In this document: piece after piece, positions 1 through 5,496 of the stretch | Layout of the letters: each line of letters opens with the position of its first letter | Numbering within the stretch: the stretch's first letter is position 1 | NCBI GenBank assembly: GCA_041648665.1 | Contig: JBAZOP010000136.1 | Coordinates: 1-5,548 of the forward strand | Source of the DNA: a bacterium | GTDB lineage: Bacteria; UBA10199; 2-02-FULL-44-16; JAAZCA01 | Length of the DNA stretch: 5,548 bases | Direction of reading: 5' to 3' | The notes under the pieces: generated by a model | Told to the model about the DNA's origin: nothing | What the model saw: the letters and a program-made list of their open reading frames with translations, nothing else | Databases searched by the model: none | Position numbers and translations under genes: made by a program

Positions 1-104
1 CGCTGGACCAGCTCCTGCACCGCCACGCCGTTAGGCTGCACCTGCCAGCCCACGTAATTCGTCCCGTCATAGGCGATCGTGAGTTTTATGGTTCGCATAC
101 TCAT
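1..104 (-). CDS. truA: tRNA pseudouridine(38-40) synthase TruA, N-terminal fragment
   Basis: TruA converts uridines 38-40 of the tRNA anticodon stem-loop to pseudouridine in the cytoplasm. Only the first 34 codons are in the window, and the gene continues past the left edge. The translated start contains MRTIKLTIAYDGTNYVGWQ followed by Q-x-N-G-V-x-V-Q. This matches the TruA N-terminal pattern Y-D-G-T-x-Y-x-G-W-Q-x-Q...VQ. The catalytic Asp lies beyond the window, so activity cannot be judged. Two in-frame ATG codons are possible, at 104 (Met-Ser-Met) and at 98. The ATG at 104 shares its first base with the TGA of the upstream gene (TGATG), which suggests translation by re-initiation. No good Shine-Dalgarno sequence is visible before either ATG. 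Family starts resemble the Met at 98, so the true start is uncertain by two codons. Identification is firm despite the short length. Confidence 0.93.
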   Translation of the reverse strand, partial: MSMRTIKLTIAYDGTNYVGWQVQPNGVAVQELVQ

Positions 105-2650
105 CAGAAATAACAAAGGAGGCCCACTGAGAAGACGGGGCCCGACAGATCGAGCTGTCCGGAACCGAAGCTGTTTATGTACTGGTACTGGGTCTCAAAG
201 GTCATGAAGAGCTCGTTGACCCAGCTGTCCGAATCGCCCCAGCGCTTCGTCATCGCGCTGATATTCATCATGGCCCCGCCCGCGGCGTGCATGCCCCATT
301 TCATGCCCTTCACCGAGTCCCCTGCGACCGTCTCGTAGTAGACCACTCCGTCGAACCCGGCCTTCATGTACGGGATGAGGTAGCGCCAGCTGAAATAATC
401 CGCCCTCCAGACGAACGAGAGCTCGATCGGAAACATGAGATAGGTGAATTTGTCCTGCGATATCTCGCCGGATTCCTCTCCCCTTGCGTTGCCGGACTTG
501 TACAAAAAGCCCGCGCCCATCTCCACCCCGTAGCGTTCCTGAAACATGTACCCGCCCTGTATGCGCGTGATCATGTTGCAACATGGCGAGAAGTAGCTCT
601 TCAGCGCGGAGCTCTGAGGCATCCAGAACCCAGTCTTGAGCTCGAACGACCAATGGGCCGGCTTGTCCTCGAGCGCGCTGAAACCTGGGGGAGCCTCTCC
701 CTCCTCTATTATTTTCTGCGCCTGCGCGCCGGCCTCAGCAGATGAAAAAAGGATCAGCCCCATCGCAGCCAGGAGGAGTATCCCCCTCGCGCGTCGCGCG
801 CGCGTCGCGATGAAGAGCGCGACGGCAAAAAACAGCAAGAGGATGCCGGACGCGGAACCCGACTTGCCGCCCCCCAGCGAACAGCCCTCTCCGAAGCCGA
901 CAGGCCCCACGGTCCTCTCCGACCTCGCGGATATGCGCGAGCCGTCGGGCAACGTTGCGGTTCGGTTGTCGCTCTTGTTGCCGCCCTGGTCCACCGCCTC
1001 AACCGCAATGTAATAGAGGGTGCCGTTGGTGAGTCCGGTCGTCTCGGCCGTGACCGAGCTGCCGCTCGAGGGCTGCGCGACCGAGGCCTGCGCATCCGCC
1101 TTGGTCAGCACCGCATCCGGATCCGGGTCCACGTACATGTTGTAGCTCGCCATGTCCGCGACGGTCAGGCGGTCGAAATTCACATAGACGCTGCCGTTCC
1201 CGAAACCAGCCGATCGTGCGACCACGTCCGGCGGCGGAGTATCCACCGAGAGAGAGGTGAGCCTGCGGCCCATGAGGCCTGCCGAGGTAACGAAGAGCCA
1301 CACATCGTTTTCTCCCTCCTCGAGATAATTTTTATTGGAATCGTACGGGATGGAGATAGTCGTCTCCGTATCAGCGGTCACACTCCCTGATGTTGCGCCG
1401 GAGATATCGAAGAGCAAGGTCCCGGAGCCGTAGATGTCGCCGCCTGCCTTGAACTCATAAGTGGAGTCCGCGTCCGCAAGAAAGGTGACGGCCGCGCTCT
1501 CCCCCCTGCCCATGCTGGAGCCGCCGCCGGAATACGCGATCCCGCTCACCGCCGCCAGGGGACGTTCGGTGATCAGCCCCACATCCCCGGTGATGAAATT
1601 CACATAAACGTTCCCATCCTCCAGGCTCGAGACCGCGATCTCGTAAGGCTCGGCGGATGTGGGTATTGGCTCGTGGTCCGTCCCGAGGTCGCTGCCCAGA
1701 TCCAGGACCTCGTGCGTGGCGGTGTTTATCACCGACACCCCTAGCGCGCCCGCGACGTACGCATAGGTCGCATTCGGGTTCTCGACCTCCGTTATCTCTA
1801 TGTCGGTCGGGGATGAGTTGGGCGTGAGATCGATCGCTGTCCCCACCACCGAGTAGCTGGAGGTGCTTATCCGCGTCACGGAGTTGCTGTCGTAGTTGGC
1901 GACGTAGATCTCCGATGCGTCCGGCAGTTTGGCCAGCGCGGAGAGCTCGTCGCCGGCGGCGATCGCGACATTGATGGAGGTCGCGATGGTGTCGCCCGAG
2001 AAGATGTAGAAGACCGCGCCAACGTCGGTGCTGAAATACATCTCCTGAGTCTCGTCCACATAGAGCGCGTCGGTGATCCGAAACGAGGAATGGCCCGGGA
2101 CAGTGAGCGTTATCAACGCGATCACCTCGCCCGTTATCGTGTCGTAGGCGATTATCTGCGGAGTGGTGTTGTCCCCGACGTAAGAATAGCCGGAGTTGAG
2201 ATCATAAACCACGGGTCCGAGCTTGTCGCCATCTGCGAGGAGATAGCTGATCGGATTTTCGGTTATTCTGGAGAGCGTGAACTCCAGCAGGTCGCCGTCC
2301 TCCTGCGAAGCCACGATCTTGCCGCTCCCCCCCGTGTAGTCGATGCCCCCTATCACGCCGTCGGTCTCTTCGTCGACAGACAGCGGCGGGGGTTGATCCG
2401 GTTCTAGCGCGAACGAGCCCATGTTCACCAGCGAGAGCACCTCGCCGTATGAGGCGGCGAGCTCCAGGTCAGAAAAGAGGAGAAAACCGCTGCTCGATGA
2501 GGTGATGCCGAAGTCAAAAGGCGGACCTCCGCCTGCACTCCAGACCTTCTCCGCGCTCGGGAACGCATACGCGACGCCCGGCCCCATGGCGAAAAGCGCC
2601 AGGGCCGCCAGGGCGACCGCCCCCCTGACCAGCGCGCGTCCCATGGACAT
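104..2650 (-). CDS. exported composite protein: beta-propeller/FN3 surface part, internal sorting-type signal, second signal-like segment, outer-membrane beta-barrel
   Basis: I do not recognise the whole protein (848 aa), but its architecture is readable. Residues 1-29 are a signal peptide (R5/R9, hydrophobic core, AYA cleavage motif). Residues ~60-365 contain repeated beta-rich units such as YDTITGEVIA (Y169) and EIYVANYDSNSV (Y249), typical of a YVTN/NHL-like propeller. Residues ~370-470 look Ig-like. Residues ~472-568 look like FN3, with the hallmark GLTNGTLYYIAVEAVD. At 589-622 comes Gly-Cys (C590), a Gly-rich spacer, a hydrophobic helix (603-615) and an Arg cluster. This is the layout of a MYXO-CTERM-like C-terminal sorting signal, yet here it is internal. 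Residues 624-644 form a second signal-like core ending AGAQA. Residues ~660-848 alternate in beta-strand fashion and end in Phe848, as outer-membrane barrels do, and resemble the myxobacterial MXAN_2562-type barrel. ATG 2650 overlaps the asd stop (TGATG) and has a good Shine-Dalgarno sequence 8 bases away. Function is unknown; an envelope location is likely. Confidence 0.85.
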   Translation of the reverse strand: MSMGRALVRGAVALAALALFAMGPGVAYAFPSAEKVWSAGGGPPFDFGITSSSSGFLLFSDLELAASYGEVLSLVNMGSFALEPDQPPPLSVDEETDGVIGGIDYTGGSGKIVASQEDGDLLEFTLSRITENPISYLLADGDKLGPVVYDLNSGYSYVGDNTTPQIIAYDTITGEVIALITLTVPGHSSFRITDALYVDETQEMYFSTDVGAVFYIFSGDTIATSINVAIAAGDELSALAKLPDASEIYVANYDSNSVTRISTSSYSVVGTAIDLTPNSSPTDIEITEVENPNATYAYVAGALGVSVINTATHEVLDLGSDLGTDHEPIPTSAEPYEIAVSSLEDGNVYVNFITGDVGLITERPLAAVSGIAYSGGGSSMGRGESAAVTFLADADSTYEFKAGGDIYGSGTLLFDISGATSGSVTADTETTISIPYDSNKNYLEEGENDVWLFVTSAGLMGRRLTSLSVDTPPPDVVARSAGFGNGSVYVNFDRLTVADMASYNMYVDPDPDAVLTKADAQASVAQPSSGSSVTAETTGLTNGTLYYIAVEAVDQGGNKSDNRTATLPDGSRISARSERTVGPVGFGEGCSLGGGKSGSASGILLLFFAVALFIATRARRARGILLLAAMGLILFSSAEAGAQAQKIIEEGEAPPGFSALEDKPAHWSFELKTGFWMPQSSALKSYFSPCCNMITRIQGGYMFQERYGVEMGAGFLYKSGNARGEESGEISQDKFTYLMFPIELSFVWRADYFSWRYLIPYMKAGFDGVVYYETVAGDSVKGMKWGMHAAGGAMMNISAMTKRWGDSDSWVNELFMTFETQYQYINSFGSGQLDLSGPVFSVGLLCYF
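719..781 (-). other. second, internal signal-peptide-like segment ahead of the barrel
   Basis: This encodes residues 624-644, a hydrophobic core (ILLLAAMGLILF) followed by small residues and an AGAQA cleavage-like motif. The mature barrel would begin near Q645. The Arg cluster of the preceding segment would double as its positively charged n-region. No ATG stands at the expected beginning: the only in-frame Met is M630, inside the hydrophobic core, with no nearby Shine-Dalgarno sequence. The segment is therefore probably translated as part of the longer protein. Confidence 0.5.
785..883 (-). other. internal MYXO-CTERM-like sorting segment (Cys, transmembrane helix, Arg cluster)
   Basis: This encodes residues 590-622 of the 848-residue protein: C590, a Gly/Ser-rich linker (GGGKSGSASG), a hydrophobic stretch (ILLLFFAVALFIA) and a basic cluster with Arg617, Arg619, Arg620 and Arg622. 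Tripartite signals of this type normally end a protein and are removed by an intramembrane protease (myxosortase for MYXO-CTERM). Here 226 more residues follow. It could instead be a plain transmembrane anchor. The Gly-Cys just before the Gly-rich spacer favours a sorting signal. Confidence 0.55.
787..810 (-). repeat. alternating CG-rich tract at the join between the two halves of the composite gene
   Basis: On the plus strand this 24-base tract consists of TCGCGCG twice in tandem (787-793 and 794-800) followed by CGCGTCGCGA. It is almost entirely alternating pyrimidine-purine CG steps. It encodes the Arg/Ala cluster (about residues 614-622) at the boundary between the sorting-type segment and the second signal-like segment. 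Such tracts are prone to slippage and recombination. Its link to a gene fusion here is only an inference. Confidence 0.6.
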
Positions 2651-3672
2651 CAGATGTACTCCCTTATCATCGCCTCAGCGATCTGCACCGCGTTGAGCGC
2701 AGCCCCCTTGCGGAGGTTGTCGGCCACGATCCACATCGCGAGCCCGTTCTCCACGCTCGGATCGCGGCGTATGCGCCCCACGTACACCGGGTCCTTGCCC
2801 GTGGCGTCGATCGCGAGCGGATATCTGCAGAGCGCGGGATCGTCCACCACCTCCACGCCGGGGGAACACGAGAGTATCTCGCGGGCCCTCTCCGGTGTGA
2901 TCGGGTCGGCGAACTCCAGGTTCACGCACTCGGAATGCCCGCAGAAGACGGGGACACGAACGGTCGTGGCCGCGACCCTGATGTCGGCATCGCCCATGAT
3001 CTTGGCCGTCTCGTCGATCATCTTCCGCTCCTCCTCTGTGGAGCCGTCCTCCAGGAACTTGCCTATGTGGGGTATGCAGTTGAACGCTATGCGATGAGGG
3101 AAGATCTCTGTCCTGATCTCTCCGCTGGAGAAGATCGCCACCGTCTGCTTCGAGAGCTCCTCCATCGCCTCGATGCCTGCGCCCGAGACCGACTGATACG
3201 TGGAGACCACGATGCGACGAAGAGAGGCCTCCCTGTGCAACGGAGCCGCCGCGACCAGCATCTGGATGGTGGAGCAATTGGGATTGGCTATGATGCGCCG
3301 CGCCTCCCACTGCGCGAGATCTCCGGGGTTCACCTCCGGGATGACCAGCGGGCACTCCGGGTCCATCCTGAAGGCGGAGGTGTTGTCCACGACCACGGCG
3401 CCCGCGGCGGCCGCCACAGGTGCGAACTCCCTGCTCACCTCGCCGCCCGCCGAAAAGAGGGCGATATCGGCCCCCTCGAAGGAATCGTTTTTCAAGATGT
3501 CGACCGGACAATCCTTGCCCAGATACTCGACCGACCTGCCGATCGACCTCTCCGAGGCCAGAGGGATCAACCTGGCCACCGGAAATTCCCTCTGTTCCAG
3601 GACCTTCACCATCTCCGCGCCGACCGCGCCGGTGGCCCCCACCACGGCGACGTTGTACTTTGCCTTCTTCAT
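2650..3672 (-). CDS. asd: aspartate-semialdehyde dehydrogenase
   Basis: Asd reduces L-4-aspartyl phosphate to L-aspartate-4-semialdehyde with NADPH in the cytoplasm. This is the branch point to lysine/diaminopimelate, threonine and methionine. The 340-residue length is normal for the family. The N-terminus carries the NADP-binding loop GATGAVG (12-18). The catalytic nucleophile is C133 in ANPNCST, and QSVSGAG follows in the substrate/cofactor region. IAFNCIPHIGKF is a family motif, and H246 in VPVFCGHSE is the expected acid/base His. All key residues are present, so the enzyme should be active. Its sequence pattern resembles the shorter Gram-positive/deltaproteobacterial class rather than the enterobacterial one. 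The start at 3672 is 16 bases after the zinc-ribbon gene, with GGGAG 10 bases ahead. Its TGA overlaps the ATG of the next gene by one base. In Geobacter-like genomes asd is often followed by truA; here an envelope gene separates them. Confidence 0.97.
   Translation of the reverse strand: MKKAKYNVAVVGATGAVGAEMVKVLEQREFPVARLIPLASERSIGRSVEYLGKDCPVDILKNDSFEGADIALFSAGGEVSREFAPVAAAAGAVVVDNTSAFRMDPECPLVIPEVNPGDLAQWEARRIIANPNCSTIQMLVAAAPLHREASLRRIVVSTYQSVSGAGIEAMEELSKQTVAIFSSGEIRTEIFPHRIAFNCIPHIGKFLEDGSTEEERKMIDETAKIMGDADIRVAATTVRVPVFCGHSECVNLEFADPITPERAREILSCSPGVEVVDDPALCRYPLAIDATGKDPVYVGRIRRDPSVENGLAMWIVADNLRKGAALNAVQIAEAMIREYI
2659..2665 (-). promoter_or_regulatory. Shine-Dalgarno site for the composite envelope gene
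   Basis: AAGGGAG on the minus strand lies inside the last codons of asd, 8 bases before ATG 2650. The spacing favours this ATG over the in-frame ATG at 2644 (14 bases). With the TGATG stop/start overlap, it indicates coupled translation from asd. Confidence 0.75.
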
Positions 3673-3682
3673 ATCCCGTCTT

Positions 3683-3687
3683 CTCCC
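3683..3687 (-). promoter_or_regulatory. probable Shine-Dalgarno site for asd
   Basis: GGGAG on the minus strand lies in the 16-base gap between the zinc-ribbon stop and the asd ATG, with a 10-base spacer. A second GGGA sits almost against the ATG and is too close to be optimal. The asd start itself is secure because the GATGAVG loop follows at the usual distance. Confidence 0.5.
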
Positions 3688-3688
3688 G

Positions 3689-3973
3689 TCATCTCTTGAA
3701 CAGCGTGTCCAGTTTTTTCTTCGCCTCTTCCGCCTTCGCCTTCTCGGCGTCGGCGTCCCTTCCGAATTCGAAGAACTCGCAGAAGTTCGAACGCTCCTTG
3801 TCGCTCACGATCGACGCCTGGTTCTCCCGGCACTGGTTGTGAAAACTGCGATCGTAGAATCTGCACTGCAGGCAGGCATGAAGATCCCTTCCGCAATGAG
3901 GGCAATCGTCCCTGCGGCCCACCTTTCTGTAGACGAGCTCCACTTCCTTGCCGCAGAAACAGCACTTGGGCAT
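3689..3973 (-). CDS. small multi-cysteine zinc-ribbon protein of unknown function
   Basis: This 94-residue soluble protein has nine cysteines. C4/C7 and C24/C27 form two C-x2-C knuckles of a zinc-ribbon-like fold. A second cluster is C34-x2-C37, C48 and C65, within CLQCRFYDRSFHNQCREN and DKERSNFCEFFEF. That second block resembles a conserved uncharacterised motif (C-x2-C-R-F-Y-D...NQC...DKERxNFC-x-F) that I recall from small deltaproteobacterial proteins; I cannot name the family. Residues ~72-94 are rich in Ala, Glu and Lys and probably form a charged helix. There is no signal peptide or membrane segment, so it is likely cytoplasmic. ATG 3973 is only 3 bases past the pssA stop, with AGGGAGG 7 bases ahead, so the start is well supported. 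It probably binds one or two zinc ions. A regulatory, adaptor or nucleic-acid role cannot be told from sequence alone. Confidence 0.85.
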   Translation of the reverse strand: MPKCCFCGKEVELVYRKVGRRDDCPHCGRDLHACLQCRFYDRSFHNQCRENQASIVSDKERSNFCEFFEFGRDADAEKAKAEEAKKKLDTLFKR

Positions 3974-3976
3974 CCG

Positions 3977-4822
3977 CTAACCTCCCTGGCCGTGCGCCCT
4001 CTCGTCGCACTCCAAGTCCTTGCCTCCGACGACTTCGAGGCGACGGTCCCCATCGGCGTCGGTCCCGCTCCTCAACCTCTCCAGCAGCCGCTTGCTCTGG
4101 CGCAGCGTAACAGCCTCTTCGAGCAGACCCGACGCGAGGTACGCCGTGGTCAGGGCGAACATCATCACCTCCGGTTTGATGGCGACTATGAATATCCCTA
4201 TCACCACAAGAACCAGGACGAAAAACGGGTTGCGGCTCTTTATGTCCACCACCTTCATGCTCCGATAGCGGATCGTGGAGACCATCAGCAAGGCCAGCGC
4301 CACGGTCATGCCGGCGAGGGCGAGGCTGTTCTGCGGCGGGAAGACGAAGTAGAAGTGGTGGAAGACGACGTAAGTCGCGATGACGTACGCGGCGACCGGG
4401 ATCGGCAACCCCTGGAAGTACTCCTGTTCCACGTCGTCGTGCTGCACGTTGTAGCGCGCCAGCCTCAGGGCGCCGCAGGCGAAGAAGAGGAACGCGGCCA
4501 GCCACCCCAGTTTGCCCAGCGAGTGAAGCGTCCAGGTGTAGATCAGGATTCCCGGCGCCAGCCCGAACGAGGAGAGGTCGACGAGCGAATCGTACTCTAT
4601 GCCGAACTGGCTCTCGGCCCTGGCGAGCCTAGCGATCCTGCCGTCGAGCAGATCGAAGATGCCCGCGAACAGGATCGCCCACGCGGCAGCTATGTAATCG
4701 CCGTTCAGCGACTTGATCACGGAATAGAACCCGCAGAAGAGGCTCGCCGACGTGAGAAGGTTGGGCAGGATGTAGACGCCCCTCTTCATGCCGTCCCGTT
4801 TGCGCCTGCCCTTGATCCTCAT
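3977..4822 (-). CDS. pssA: CDP-diacylglycerol-serine O-phosphatidyltransferase (phosphatidylserine synthase)
   Basis: PssA is an integral inner-membrane enzyme that joins CDP-diacylglycerol and L-serine to give phosphatidylserine and CMP. The CDP-alcohol phosphotransferase signature D-G-x2-A-R-x8-G-x3-D-x3-D is complete at residues 60-82. Its metal/substrate Asp residues are D57, D60, D78 and D82. The N-terminal ILPNLLTSASLFCGF and the SSFGLAPG after the signature are typical of the PssA branch rather than phosphatidylglycerophosphate synthase. Several hydrophobic helices follow up to about residue 235. The last ~45 residues are polar and charged, a modest C-terminal extension. ATG 4822 overlaps the psd stop as ATGA and has GGGAGG 5 bases ahead, which supports it over the in-frame Met12. 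Pairing with psd makes a complete phosphatidylethanolamine route. Serine specificity is inferred from sequence resemblance and this linkage. Confidence 0.95.
   Translation of the reverse strand: MRIKGRRKRDGMKRGVYILPNLLTSASLFCGFYSVIKSLNGDYIAAAWAILFAGIFDLLDGRIARLARAESQFGIEYDSLVDLSSFGLAPGILIYTWTLHSLGKLGWLAAFLFFACGALRLARYNVQHDDVEQEYFQGLPIPVAAYVIATYVVFHHFYFVFPPQNSLALAGMTVALALLMVSTIRYRSMKVVDIKSRNPFFVLVLVVIGIFIVAIKPEVMMFALTTAYLASGLLEEAVTLRQSKRLLERLRSGTDADGDRRLEVVGGKDLECDERAHGQGG
3981..3987 (-). promoter_or_regulatory. strong Shine-Dalgarno site for the zinc-ribbon gene
   Basis: AGGGAGG on the minus strand is embedded in the final codons of pssA, 7 bases ahead of ATG 3973. It fixes the start of this short gene and suggests high or independent translation initiation. 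Confidence 0.8.
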
Positions 4823-5496
4823 TCGAACCTCCCAAGCACGGTCTCTCCGGCGCGAGTCTTTTTCCCCGGGCCCACCTCTATCCTGGCATCAGGCGGCAGA
4901 TAGATATCCAGCCGCGAGCCGAATCGAATCAGCCCGAAGCGTTCGCCCGTCGAAAAACAGTCGCCCTCTCTCGCATAGCAGACTATGCGCCTGGCGATAA
5001 TCCCCGCTATCTGCACCATGACCAGCTCCCTGCCTGCCGCATCCTCCAGTATCAGGGCGTTCTGCTCATTGTGCTCCGACGCTTTATCCAGGCTGGCCAC
5101 GAAGAATTTTCCCGCGCGGTATATCGCGCGCCTCACCGTGGCCGTGGTCGGAAAGCGATTAACATGGACGTTGAACACCGACATGAAGATGCTGACCTTT
5201 GTGCAGGGCGCCCCGGTGTGCGGCGCCGGCACTCCCTTCTCGACCTTGATGACCCTGCCGTCCGCAGGGGCGACGACGACGCCCTCTGCCTCCGGAACGT
5301 TCCTCTTTGGATTACGGAAGAAAAAAGCGATGAACGCGGCAAGGCCCGCCATCGCGGCGGCAATCGAAGGGAGGCTCATCGTCCACGCGGCAATCGAGGC
5401 CAAAAGGACCGCGACGATGAAGGGGAAGCCCTCCACCGCTATGGGGAGCTGCCTGGGCATCCGCCTGTATGCATCATTTATGCACTCTGCGGGCAT
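4819..5496 (-). CDS. psd: phosphatidylserine decarboxylase, short proenzyme form
   Basis: Psd removes CO2 from phosphatidylserine to give phosphatidylethanolamine at the inner membrane. At 225 residues it belongs to the short form, not the ~320-residue E. coli type. Two hydrophobic segments (~24-40 and 44-60) anchor the N-terminus, followed by FFFRNPKR. The core motifs are PADGRV (D79), SVFNVHVNRFP (H111) and RFGLIRFGSRLDIYLP. By family knowledge, self-cleavage occurs between G193 and S194 of FGS. Ser194 then becomes the pyruvoyl group of the ~32-residue small chain. All these residues are intact. ATG 5496 has GAGG 6 bases ahead. However, Met13 (5460) starts MPRQLPIAVEGFPFI, which looks like the usual family N-terminus, so the first 12 residues are doubtful. 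The stop overlaps the pssA start by four bases (ATGA). Confidence 0.95.
   Translation of the reverse strand: MPAECINDAYRRMPRQLPIAVEGFPFIVAVLLASIAAWTMSLPSIAAAMAGLAAFIAFFFRNPKRNVPEAEGVVVAPADGRVIKVEKGVPAPHTGAPCTKVSIFMSVFNVHVNRFPTTATVRRAIYRAGKFFVASLDKASEHNEQNALILEDAAGRELVMVQIAGIIARRIVCYAREGDCFSTGERFGLIRFGSRLDIYLPPDARIEVGPGKKTRAGETVLGRFE
4828..4833 (-). promoter_or_regulatory. Shine-Dalgarno site for pssA
   Basis: GGGAGG on the minus strand lies in the last codons of psd, 5 bases before ATG 4822. It selects this start over the in-frame ATG 33 bases downstream and fits coupled translation through the ATGA overlap. Confidence 0.75.

Noticed and set aside
115..122. Perfect AAAGGAGG Shine-Dalgarno-like octamer on the plus strand
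   Set aside because: No start codon or coding frame follows at a workable distance on the plus strand. It is the complement of ordinary Leu/Cys codons at the end of the envelope gene.
754..1095. Alternate minus-strand frame over the join in the composite gene, considered as evidence of a frameshift
   Set aside because: Its product is Arg/Ser/Pro-rich and lacks the hydrophobic helix and FN3-like residues. The main frame reads cleanly through both halves, so no frameshift is supported by the bases given.
2675..3511. Second minus-strand frame inside asd (278 codons)
   Set aside because: It overlaps asd in another frame and gives a Gly/Arg/His-rich product without motifs. The asd frame has every expected active-site residue.
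3200..4903. Long open frame on the plus strand (567 codons) opposite pssA, the zinc-ribbon gene and asd
   Set aside because: It is antisense to three genes with intact catalytic or metal-binding motifs. Its product is low-complexity, rich in Arg, Gln, Glu and His, and has no recognisable domain. It is a by-product of high third-position GC.
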